Shown piece by piece: positions 1 through 6,557 of a stretch of 7,702 nt of DNA. The stretch is taken from the NCBI GenBank assembly GCA_026169575.1, contig JAPFCT010000092.1, forward strand, positions 1 to 7,702, written 5' to 3'. The stretch's first letter is position 1, and each line of letters opens with the position of its first letter. Position numbers and translations under genes: made by a program. The notes under the pieces were generated by a model. That model was not told the DNA's origin, did no database searches, and saw nothing but the letters and a program-made list of their open reading frames with translations. The DNA comes from Faecalimonas sp. Its GTDB lineage: Bacteria; Bacillota_A; Clostridia; Lachnospirales; Lachnospiraceae.

Positions 1-183
1 TATCCGGGATATCAGTTTAAAGTGCTGGATTGTCTGATCACAAATTTCCATCTTCCGGAGTCCACACTTGTCATGCTTGTTTCGGCGTTAGCAGGAAGAG
101 AGCATGTATTAAATGCATATGAGGAAGCAATCAGAGAAAGATATCGTTTCTTTAGCTTCGGGGATGCAATGTTTATCTGTTAA
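1..183 (+). CDS. queA: QueA C-terminus (S-adenosylmethionine:tRNA ribosyltransferase-isomerase), partial
   Basis: Frame 1 is open from the first base to a TAA at 181-183 and gives the last 60 residues of a protein that begins upstream of the window. The segment contains [20 protein letters not shown], then an [25 protein letters not shown] ending, which is the highly conserved C-terminus of QueA. QueA is a cytoplasmic enzyme that transfers and isomerises the ribosyl part of S-adenosylmethionine onto preQ1 in the anticodon of certain tRNAs, giving epoxyqueuosine, the penultimate step of queuosine synthesis. The protein ends with one extra Cys after the usual FI. A hairpin terminator starts eight bases after the stop, so queA is the last gene of its transcript and is not part of the transporter operon. 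The identification is confident although only the tail is seen. Confidence 0.92.
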   Translation, partial: YPGYQFKVLDCLITNFHLPESTLVMLVSALAGREHVLNAYEEAIRERYRFFSFGDAMFIC

Positions 184-190
184 GAGGAGG

Positions 191-223
191 AAAGTGGTTC
201 ATCGTAGGATGGCCACTTTTTTT
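191..223 (+). terminator. Rho-independent terminator of queA
   Basis: AAAGTGG (191-197) pairs with CCACTTT (213-219). Inside it CATC (200-203) pairs with GATG (208-211) around a GTAG loop, leaving a small internal loop. The T-run continues to 223. The position just after the queA stop and the + orientation make this the queA terminator. The stem is fairly AT-rich at its base, so efficiency may be moderate. Confidence 0.8.
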
Positions 224-225
224 CT

Positions 226-283
226 ATACAGAAATGGGAACGTGGAGAATATCGATACAGAGATCGGAACACGGCGAACATCT
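226..283. repeat. Two imperfect 29-bp tandem repeats
   Basis: Positions 226-254 and 255-283 align without gaps and match at 22 of 29 positions. Both begin ATACAGA and share a GGAAC core. A third copy seems to begin at 284 (ATATAGAAA, 8 of 9 matching the first unit) and then fades. The repeats lie between the queA terminator and the promoter of the importer operon. No reading frame or known element explains them. They could be a decayed duplication or tandem protein-binding sites; the sequence does not decide between these. Confidence 0.6.
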
Positions 284-336
284 ATATAGAAAGCTTCCAT
301 ATATAATATATCTATAATCATATTGGAAAAATCTAT

Positions 337-365
337 TTTACTAAATGAGCAACTCTCCTTATAAT
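337..365 (+). promoter_or_regulatory. Probable sigma-A promoter of the ABC importer operon
   Basis: A TTTACT -35-like box (337-342) is separated by exactly 17 bases from a perfect TATAAT -10 box (360-365). Transcription would start near 372, giving a leader of about 43 bases before the ATG at 415. The upstream DNA (284-336) is very AT-rich and contains two further TATAAT strings (302-307 and 313-318), so another start is possible. The 337-365 pair has the best spacing. Confidence 0.65.
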
Positions 366-366
366 T

Positions 367-385
367 TATCAAGGAATCATTGATA
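367..385. promoter_or_regulatory. Palindrome at the predicted transcription start, candidate operator
   Basis: TATCAA (367-372) and TTGATA (380-385) form a perfect 6-bp inverted repeat with a 7-bp spacer, lying directly after the -10 box and spanning the predicted transcription start. A bound repressor there would block RNA polymerase, the usual layout for sugar-operon repressors. The core does not fit a catabolite-responsive element consensus, so the regulator cannot be named. No regulator gene is present in the window. A weak RNA hairpin is the alternative. Confidence 0.45.
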
Positions 386-414
386 GATTTTGGAGAAATT
401 TTAGGAGGGAACTT

Positions 415-1716
415 ATGAAGAGAAAATGGATCAGTGCACTTCTTTGCACGTCACTTCTGGCAGGTCTTCTTGTCGGATGTGGAAGCGGAGATGCAAAAGG
501 TGGAAAAGGGGATTCCGGAAAGAAAACACTTACGATGTGGTGTCCGCCGTTGGGAGAAGATGTTAAGGGAGATTTCGAGAAGCTTTTGAAAAATTTTGAA
601 AAAGAGAATAATATGGAACTCGAAATTGAGGTAATCCCGTGGGAGAACTATGAAGAAAAATGGTCTACAAGTATCGGGGCCGGAGAGGGACCGGATATCG
701 GATATATGTATGCGGAAATGTATCCAACATATATTTCTTCCGGACTTGTGATGGATATGACAGATCTTCTTGAGGAGGAAGATTATAAGGAATATAAATA
801 CCTGGACCGCGGAGAAATGATGGGCGGACAGTACGGAATGCCGATCGTTACCGGAGTTCCGTTTGTCCTCTATTATAATGAAGATATTTTAAACGAACTT
901 GGAGAGACTCCGCCGGAAACATGGGAAGATTTTGAACGGATCTGTAAGAAAGCGACAAAAGACACGGACGGAGATGGAAAAATCGACCAGTATGGCTATG
1001 CGGTTGGTCTGAACAATGGAGGAATGAGCAACCTTTATATTCTGAATGCTTATTTTTACAGTCTGTTATGGCAGGCAGGCGGGGATATTTACAATGATGA
1101 TCTAAAGTCAGTGAAGTTTAATGAGAAAGCAGGAGTGGAGGCTCTGGAGTTTTTTGAGAGTCTGAAAGACTATATGCCTGAAAATGTATTGTCACTTCCG
1201 GCAGAAGATGCATTCTCCACGATCTTCGGAGCTGGAAAAGCAGCATTTGGTGTGACAAGATCTGCGCAGAATCATGAAACATTGTTTGCTGAATCCTATC
1301 CGGATCTGAACTGGGATTATGTGACTTCTTTAAAGAATGAACAGTACGGCACATTCGGAGCGGCGGATTCTCTGTCGATCATGTCAAACTGTGAAGAGCC
1401 GGAACTTGCAATGAAACTGATCAAATATATCTGCGGACCGGAATTTATGACGGAGTATCACAAAATCGCACCGGGTGCAGCGCTTACTGTGACGGAAGAA
1501 TACGTCGGAGACCCGAAGATGGAACAAATCGTTACAGAAGATGTAGATAAGTGGCGTCCGCTTCAGGTAGGACCTTGCGGATCAGAAATCCTTGAGAATC
1601 TTTCCGCACATATCCAGTCTGTAATGGAAGGAAAGCAGTCTGCAAAAGAGGCCCTCGACGAATCAGCAGAATTTGCAAATGAAACACTGGATGAATACTG
1701 GGCTGAAAATGAATAG
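415..1716 (+). CDS. ABC importer sugar-binding lipoprotein (CUT1 type, SBP family 1)
   Basis: This 433-residue protein is the extracellular, membrane-anchored solute-binding component of an ABC importer. It opens with a lipoprotein signal peptide: a basic start (KRK), a hydrophobic stretch, and the lipobox Leu19-Val20-Gly21-Cys22, followed by a Gly/Ser/Lys-rich tether. The mature part has features of family 1 extracellular solute-binding proteins (MalE-like): WENYEEKW near 76-83, GPDIGYMYAE at 92-101, and a YGMPIVTGVPFVLYYNEDIL stretch around 140-159. The length is normal for the family. Residues 183-191 (DTDGDGKID) form an acidic loop like an EF-hand calcium site, seen in some related proteins. 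The start is supported by AGGAGG at 403-408, six bases before the ATG. It is first in the operon, 14 bp ahead of the first permease. The substrate is not readable; CUT1 members usually take oligosaccharides, glycosides or glycerol phosphates. Confidence 0.9.
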   Translation: MKRKWISALLCTSLLAGLLVGCGSGDAKGGKGDSGKKTLTMWCPPLGEDVKGDFEKLLKNFEKENNMELEIEVIPWENYEEKWSTSIGAGEGPDIGYMYAEMYPTYISSGLVMDMTDLLEEEDYKEYKYLDRGEMMGGQYGMPIVTGVPFVLYYNEDILNELGETPPETWEDFERICKKATKDTDGDGKIDQYGYAVGLNNGGMSNLYILNAYFYSLLWQAGGDIYNDDLKSVKFNEKAGVEALEFFESLKDYMPENVLSLPAEDAFSTIFGAGKAAFGVTRSAQNHETLFAESYPDLNWDYVTSLKNEQYGTFGAADSLSIMSNCEEPELAMKLIKYICGPEFMTEYHKIAPGAALTVTEEYVGDPKMEQIVTEDVDKWRPLQVGPCGSEILENLSAHIQSVMEGKQSAKEALDESAEFANETLDEYWAENE

Positions 1717-1730
1717 CCGGAGAGGGCGTT

Positions 1731-2618
1731 ATGAAGAAAAAATCTGGTATTTTATCTAAAATCATGCCGTATGCCTATATTGCGCCGATCTCAGTTATTT
1801 TATTTACATTTGTGTTCTGCTCACTGATCGTTGCGGTCGTGTTCAGCTTTACAAGGTATAATATTATTACACCGGCAGAATTTAACGGATTGTTCAATTA
1901 TCAGAAACTGTTCCGAGATGAGAAGCTGCGGCTGTGTATTTTTAACACATTAAAAATTTCTCTGCTGGTCGTTCCGCTTCAGATTGTTGTATCAACACTG
2001 CTTGCAACGCTGATCGCATCCCGTAAAAATTCATTGCTGGCGAAGATCGCAAAAGGAGCGTTGTTCATTCCGGTACTTTCTTCCAGTGCGGTAGTCGGAA
2101 CCGTGTGGAAAGCGATCTTAAATGGAAGAAGCCCGGCGGTTCAGGCAGTTTTCGGGCTCTTCGGGATCGATCCATCCATGCTTCTCGGAAGCAGTACGGC
2201 AGCGATCATTACTTTGTCGATGATCATCGTGTGGAAAGGGATGGGATATTATATGATCCTTGCCCTTTCCTCACTGATGTCGATCCCGGACAGCTATTAT
2301 GAGTCGGCGCGGGTAGACGGTGCGAAGTCGTTTCAGCTGTTCACAAAGATTACGCTGCCATTGTTAAAGCCGGCGTTGATCTTAAATACATTCCTGGCGC
2401 TGACAAGCTCCATGCAGGTGTTTGATATTATTTACACAATGACTGGAGGAGGACCGTCAATGTCCACGACGACACTGGCGATGTATGCATATCAGCTGAC
2501 CTTTAAAGGATCGAAAGCAGGTTATGCGATGGCCGTATCAAATGTCCTGATGGTTCTTGTACTTGTCATTGTTCTGTTTCAGCAGCGCTTTATGAAGCGG
2601 GAAGCATCAGAAATATAG
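1731..2618 (+). CDS. ABC sugar importer permease 1 (MalF/UgpA-like, CUT1)
   Basis: The 295-residue integral membrane protein is one half of the transmembrane channel of the importer. The N-terminus (KKKSGILSKIMPYAYIAPI) and first helix (about 15-40) are typical of MalF/UgpA-like permeases, with about six helices in all. The EAA loop that docks the ATPase is clear at 191-210: ESARVDGAKSFQLFTKITLP, where Ser replaces the first Ala of EAA. After it comes FDIIYTMTGGGP (231-242), a hallmark of the MalF side of CUT1 permeases. The length fits the short MalF-like group that lacks the extra periplasmic domain of the Escherichia coli protein. It begins 14 bp after the binding-protein stop, with a purine-rich GGAGAGGG ribosome site at 1719-1726. 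It should pair with the next permease and needs an ATPase not encoded here. Confidence 0.92.
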   Translation: MKKKSGILSKIMPYAYIAPISVILFTFVFCSLIVAVVFSFTRYNIITPAEFNGLFNYQKLFRDEKLRLCIFNTLKISLLVVPLQIVVSTLLATLIASRKNSLLAKIAKGALFIPVLSSSAVVGTVWKAILNGRSPAVQAVFGLFGIDPSMLLGSSTAAIITLSMIIVWKGMGYYMILALSSLMSIPDSYYESARVDGAKSFQLFTKITLPLLKPALILNTFLALTSSMQVFDIIYTMTGGGPSMSTTTLAMYAYQLTFKGSKAGYAMAVSNVLMVLVLVIVLFQQRFMKREASEI

Positions 2619-2630
2619 GAGGTAGACGAT

Positions 2631-3440
2631 ATGAAGAAACTGACACATTTTATCGGCAGTCTGATCTTGATCTTTGTCATACTGCTCTGCGTACTTCCGT
2701 TCCTCTATATGATCCTGATGTCATTTAAAAGTACGGTCAATGCGTATGATATGAGTTTTTCACTTTCCAGTATGACGCTGGAACATTATGAAAAAATATT
2801 TTCCAACCCGTCTTTTGTGCGGTATTTTGCAAACAGTATGTTTGTGGCGGTAGCAGGTGTGCTCCTGACGCTTTTTACGAGCAGTACAGCAGGATATGCA
2901 TTTGCAAAGCTGAAATTTAAAGGAAGCGATAAGCTCTTTTTGCTGCTTGTGCTGACAATGCTGATTCCATCAGAGGTGATCCTTGTGCCACTGTATCTGA
3001 TCGTGCGTGGATTTGGATGGGCGAATACATTTAAAGCGCTGATCCTTCCGCTTCCGACGGCGCTTGGCGTATTCATTATGCGGCAGGCGATCCTCGCAGT
3101 TCCGACAGAACTGATCGAGTCTGCAAGGATTGACGGAGGAAGTAATTTCCGTATTTTAAGATCCGTCATTCTTCCGCTTGTGAAGACGACGATGCTGACG
3201 CTGGCAATCTTTACATTTATCGGGGCATGGAACAACTTTACATGGCCTCTGATCATTACGACAAAGGACGAGATGCGGACACTGCCGCTTGCGCTCACAA
3301 CGATGAAGGCGCAGTACGATGCCGACGTGGGACTGACGATGGCATGCTCGGTAATGACATTTTTGCCGCCATTCTTATTCTATTTGTTCATGCAGTCGAA
3401 GTTCGAGAATGGAATCGCACTCAGCGGATTAAAAGGATAG
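2631..3440 (+). CDS. ABC sugar importer permease 2 (MalG/UgpE-like, CUT1)
   Basis: This 269-residue protein is the second channel subunit. A first helix (about 8-31) is followed by an extracellular loop (about 33-65), then five more helices. The EAA loop at 163-182 reads ESARIDGGSNFRILRSVILP, giving the ATPase contact site. GAWNNFTWPLI (198-208) and the ending GIALSGLKG (261-269) are characteristic of MalG-type permeases, whose C-terminal tail can reach into the ATPase dimer. AGGAGG at 2617-2622 overlaps the stop codon of the upstream permease, and the ATG is 12 bases after that stop, so the two subunits are translationally close. No ATPase or sugar-processing enzyme follows, so the transporter probably uses a shared MsmK/UgpC-type ATPase from elsewhere in the genome (inference). 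Confidence 0.92.
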   Translation: MKKLTHFIGSLILIFVILLCVLPFLYMILMSFKSTVNAYDMSFSLSSMTLEHYEKIFSNPSFVRYFANSMFVAVAGVLLTLFTSSTAGYAFAKLKFKGSDKLFLLLVLTMLIPSEVILVPLYLIVRGFGWANTFKALILPLPTALGVFIMRQAILAVPTELIESARIDGGSNFRILRSVILPLVKTTMLTLAIFTFIGAWNNFTWPLIITTKDEMRTLPLALTTMKAQYDADVGLTMACSVMTFLPPFLFYLFMQSKFENGIALSGLKG

Positions 3441-3468
3441 AAATAATTGGGAAATCATCTCACAGAGG

Positions 3469-3497
3469 TTGACATCGGGGCAAAAGATAGGTAACAT
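3469..3497 (+). promoter_or_regulatory. Probable sigma-A promoter of the propeller-protein gene
   Basis: A perfect TTGACA (3469-3474) is followed, after exactly 17 bases, by TAACAT (3492-3497), four of six matches to TATAAT. The predicted start is near 3504, giving a leader of about 48 bases. I see no hairpin terminator in the 111-bp gap after the second permease, so the downstream gene may be read both from this promoter and by read-through from the importer operon. Confidence 0.65.
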
Positions 3498-3551
3498 AGA
3501 AATGATTAGACTCAGATATATTGAAAAGACAGAAATAAGGGGAGAAACTAG

Positions 3552-6317
3552 ATGAAACCAAATCGGAAATATCGGGAAACGCTCAGATTTGGCTGTGCTG
3601 CCTTGTCATTATCAATGGCATTAAGCTGTGCACCTCTGGCGGTATCTGCCGCCGGAACTGAGAATGCAAAAGAGAAGACCGAGATTCACTGGGTGATCAG
3701 TGATGAAGCAGGGATACAGACTTCACTTCCGCTTATGATAGAGAATCAGTTCTATGTGACTGTTGGAACCGTATTAAAAGTGATCGATGTCACAACTGGA
3801 AAAGAGACTGCTTCCGTGGAACTGGAAGGAGAGGCTGCTGCGGCAGGAGCGATCGGAAATGGAGACGGGATGCTTTTTATCCCGCTTCAGGACGGAAGGA
3901 TCCAGGCTGTCAGTATTTCAGATCTAAGTTCGGTGTTTGTGACAGAGAAGCCGGCAGAAGGACTCGCAGTGCAGAGTCAGATCTTATATCATGATCATAT
4001 GATCTATGCGGGGTTTGCTCCGACGGCAGAAGACCAGAAAGTGTCCGGTTACTTTGCAGCATTTGTAACAGACTCTAAGGCAGGCACCGATGCGGTGACA
4101 CCGGAATGGAAGTCTGCGGAGCAGAAAGAAACGGGCTATATCGGGACAAAAGCCGCGATCCTCGGGGAGCATGTACTGTTTGCCGGAGATTCTGGAAAAC
4201 TTGTACTTGCCAATGCAAAGACCGGAGAAGTCAAAGACGAGAAGGATGATATCACCGGAAAAGTGAGAAGTCCGCTTGTGGAAGCGAATGGCTCTGTATG
4301 GTTTGCCACAGATGAGGGCGTTCTCTATAAAGTGACACTCAGTGACGACGGCAAGGTGACAGAGAAGGCGACAGTTTCCCTGCCAGATAAAGGAAATGCA
4401 GCCATTTCTATTCTGGACGGGAATGTATTTGTGACTGGCGGAAGCAGTCAGGGATACATAGCAGTTTACTCGGAGGCAGATGCCACTGAGATTTTATCCC
4501 AGAAGACAGATCATCCGGTCGTAAGTCAGGCAGTTACAAAGTCAGGTGAGAACTTTTATGTGTATTTTACGCAGGAAGAGGAGAACGCCAGTCTGTATAT
4601 GGCGAAGTTAGATGCAGATGGAAAACTGACTGTGGAGACGGTTTATACTTCAGAGACGAAGAAGACTGGGCAAGACTATATTTTTATCGGCAGTGATGGG
4701 AATGTCTATTATGGAAATACCGGGAATGGAACGATCACATCGGTAGAGATTCCAAAGGAAGAAAAGCCGGATCCAGAACCGCCGGTAGATCCTGAAAATC
4801 CGGAACCACCGACAGAACCTGAGCAGCCGGAAGACCCGAAACCAGAAGAACCAAAGCCGGAGGATCCAAAACCGGAAGAGCCGGAGAAACCAGAGAAAGA
4901 TCCGCCGCAGGAATCCAAACCGCAGGAAAATCATCCGGAACAGCCACAGAATAATGCAGGCAGTTCTTCGGAAAATCAGAATACGTCAGTAACTCCTCCA
5001 AAGGGACAGACAGCAGGAAACAGCGGTTCCGGTGGAACGTCCGCAGGCAATACGGTCGGAAGCATTGCCGGACCGACACTTCTTGAAAATATCAATGCAG
5101 CGATCAAAGGAGGAAGCAATTCTCTTGTCAATGGAAGCAAGCCATATAAACTTGACAAAGAGATCTTATCTGTACTTGCAAAAAATCCAAACTTTGAACT
5201 GACACTGGATTATGATAATTACTCGATCAAGATCAAAGGTGCAGATGTCAAAAATCCGGCAAATGAGCTGTTTACAAAGCTGATCGAGAAAAATGTCACA
5301 CTGTCGAAGCAAGAGGCAGACAAGATCGGGGCTTATCAGGTTTTAGAATTTATGATGAGCAAAGAATTTCCGGGAAAAGTAACTGTGATCTACAAGCTTC
5401 CGGAACAGTTAAAAGGTGCAGAAAAGCTGTTTCTTTATGAGAGAAGCAATCTGGACAAAGGTACGGAAGTGATCGTCGATCAGGATAAGGTCACACTGCT
5501 CTTTGAGAAAGGCGGGGAATACGTACTCGCAAAGGAGAAAGAGAAAGAAGCCGGGAAGACAGAAAAGGAAGATACAGAAGATCAGAAAGAGGTATCAAAG
5601 CATACCGGGCAGGAGAAAAAGCCTTCTTTCCAGATGCCGGAGATTCCAACCCCGGTACTGGTGGCAGCAGGAGTTGCACTTGCAGCGCTTATCGGTCTGA
5701 TCGTGATCATGCTGATGGAGGCAAGAGCAAGGAAGATCCGGGAGGCGAAGCGCCAGAAGATCCGAGGGGATAAAGGTGAACTTTCCGCAGTTGCGGATGA
5801 AGAAGCAGTTTTAGAAGAAACGGATCCAGAACTTGAAAAAGAGCTGGACAGTGAACTTGCAGAGCTGGAGGCAGAGGCGAAGGAAGCATCCGAGTCGGAA
5901 GATACGGATACAGAGAAGCAGGAAGAAGAGGCAGAAGCTCTGAAAGAAGGTATGGAAGAAAGTCAGACGCAGGTGCTGCCGGCACTTCCACTTGCTGAGG
6001 AGAAGTCAGACCCGGAAGAAGAAGCGCTTCTGAAGAAGGAAGAAGAAGACTGGAATAAGATTCATGAAGCACAGAGCCTGGGTGGAGAAGAAACAGAGTC
6101 CGCTTTAGAAGAAGCCGTGCAGGAAGAGAAAGAAACAGAAGAGATTCCGGAAGAAAAAGGTTCTGAGGCAGCAGAGGAGAAAGAAGAAACTGTGCTGACA
6201 GAAGTGAAAGAAGCCGATGCAGAAAAGCCGGAAGGAGAAACTTTGGCAGAAGCTGAGACAGAACATTCTAAAGAAGCTTCCACAGAAATGAAGACAGAAG
6301 AGACTGAAAAAGAATAA
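3552..6317 (+). CDS. Surface PQQ-like beta-propeller protein with one TM helix and acidic cytoplasmic tail
   Basis: I do not recognise a named gene. The 921-residue product reads as a type I membrane protein. Residues 1-34 are a signal peptide (basic n-region, hydrophobic 13-31, likely cleavage after the AVSA or AVSAA). Residues about 45-400 show repeated PQQ-like propeller blades, for example VLKVIDVTTGKETASVEL, KLVLANAKTGEVK and GSVWFATDEGVLYKV. Residues 405-466 are a Pro/Glu/Lys spacer with KPEEP repeats, and 469-507 are a Ser/Gly/Asn/Thr linker. Residues about 510-660 are a compact beta-rich domain ending GGEYVLAKE. Residues 661-690 are a charged linker, 702-722 one transmembrane helix (PVLVAAGVALAALIGLIVIM), and 725-740 a basic stop-transfer. 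Residues 741-921 are a Glu-rich tail, predicted cytoplasmic. No enzymatic motif, kinase or sortase signal is visible. The start is supported by AGGGGAG at 3538-3544, seven bases before the ATG. A role in surface sensing or scaffolding is inference. Confidence 0.85.
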   Translation: MKPNRKYRETLRFGCAALSLSMALSCAPLAVSAAGTENAKEKTEIHWVISDEAGIQTSLPLMIENQFYVTVGTVLKVIDVTTGKETASVELEGEAAAAGAIGNGDGMLFIPLQDGRIQAVSISDLSSVFVTEKPAEGLAVQSQILYHDHMIYAGFAPTAEDQKVSGYFAAFVTDSKAGTDAVTPEWKSAEQKETGYIGTKAAILGEHVLFAGDSGKLVLANAKTGEVKDEKDDITGKVRSPLVEANGSVWFATDEGVLYKVTLSDDGKVTEKATVSLPDKGNAAISILDGNVFVTGGSSQGYIAVYSEADATEILSQKTDHPVVSQAVTKSGENFYVYFTQEEENASLYMAKLDADGKLTVETVYTSETKKTGQDYIFIGSDGNVYYGNTGNGTITSVEIPKEEKPDPEPPVDPENPEPPTEPEQPEDPKPEEPKPEDPKPEEPEKPEKDPPQESKPQENHPEQPQNNAGSSSENQNTSVTPPKGQTAGNSGSGGTSAGNTVGSIAGPTLLENINAAIKGGSNSLVNGSKPYKLDKEILSVLAKNPNFELTLDYDNYSIKIKGADVKNPANELFTKLIEKNVTLSKQEADKIGAYQVLEFMMSKEFPGKVTVIYKLPEQLKGAEKLFLYERSNLDKGTEVIVDQDKVTLLFEKGGEYVLAKEKEKEAGKTEKEDTEDQKEVSKHTGQEKKPSFQMPEIPTPVLVAAGVALAALIGLIVIMLMEARARKIREAKRQKIRGDKGELSAVADEEAVLEETDPELEKELDSELAELEAEAKEASESEDTDTEKQEEEAEALKEGMEESQTQVLPALPLAEEKSDPEEEALLKKEEEDWNKIHEAQSLGGEETESALEEAVQEEKETEEIPEEKGSEAAEEKEETVLTEVKEADAEKPEGETLAEAETEHSKEASTEMKTEETEKE
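4824..4883 (+). repeat. 15-bp tandem repeat coding for the [K/Q]PE[E/D]P spacer
   Basis: Four in-frame 15-bp units encode QPEDP, KPEEP, KPEDP and KPEEP (residues 425-444 of the propeller protein). The units differ mostly at third codon positions, so the peptide repeat is kept while the DNA has drifted. It lies in a longer Pro/Glu region (residues 405-466) that probably forms a stiff extended stalk through the cell wall. Such repeats can change copy number between strains. Confidence 0.75.
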
Positions 6318-6366
6318 ATGATTTTTCAGGAAAAAGCATTCTGAGATGCTGTGATGGCAGGAAGAA

Positions 6367-6426
6367 GCTCCCTTTTAAGCAGATGGGTAGGAAATCAACC
6401 TTATCTACTTAGAAGGGGGCATTTTT
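6367..6426 (+). terminator. Strong Rho-independent terminator after the propeller-protein gene
   Basis: GCTCCCTTTTAAG (6367-6379) pairs over 13 positions with CTTAGAAGGGGGC (6408-6420), with two G-T pairs. The helix extends inward with AGAT (6381-6384) against ATCT (6403-6406) past a one-base mismatch. A T-run (6422-6426) follows. It begins 49 bases after the stop codon and separates the transcript from the next gene. The stem is long, and its AT-rich middle is partly symmetrical; the opposite strand has no matching T-run of comparable quality. Confidence 0.88.
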
Positions 6427-6460
6427 CATATAGAGAAATAGTCAGACATACTCATTTTTG

Positions 6461-6489
6461 TTGTGGGGGATATTTGTAATAGTTATAAT
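6461..6489 (+). promoter_or_regulatory. Probable promoter of the YcxB-like gene
   Basis: A perfect TATAAT -10 box (6484-6489) lies 17 bases after TTGTGG (6461-6466), which keeps the TTG of the -35 consensus. Transcription would start near 6496, about 62 bases before the ATG at 6558. The region directly follows the strong terminator, consistent with a separate transcription unit. Confidence 0.55.
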
Positions 6490-6557
6490 ATAGGTAGGAA
6501 GAAACAGATAAACTGGAATTTGAGTTTTTAATAGGTGAATGAAAGGAGAAATCAAAG

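Noticed and set aside
295..328. TTCCA/TGGAA inverted repeat around an AT-rich spacer upstream of the importer operon
   Set aside because: The arms are only five bases with a 24-base AT-rich gap, likely by chance; the 367-385 palindrome is much better placed.
2786..3298. A 170-codon antisense open frame under the second permease
   Set aside because: It is the reverse-strand shadow of a clearly coding permease gene, has no domain-like sequence and no convincing ribosome site.
3621..3632. Possible lipobox at Cys26 of the propeller protein (ALSC)
   Set aside because: The residue three before Cys is Ala and the order does not fit a usual lipobox; the AVSAA site just after is a good ordinary signal peptidase site.
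4824..4883. CRISPR-like array from the short regular repeats
   Set aside because: The 15-bp units are contiguous, in frame and encode a Pro/Glu peptide, with no unique spacers.
4650..5158. Several antisense open frames, including one rich in GSSGFGSSG
   Set aside because: They mirror the Pro/Glu repeat and linker of the propeller protein; the low-complexity composition is a by-product of the coding strand.
5707..6283. Antisense open frames rich in Leu/Pro or Ser under the acidic tail
   Set aside because: GAA/GAG-rich coding sequence rarely gives stop codons on the opposite strand, so these are expected by composition.
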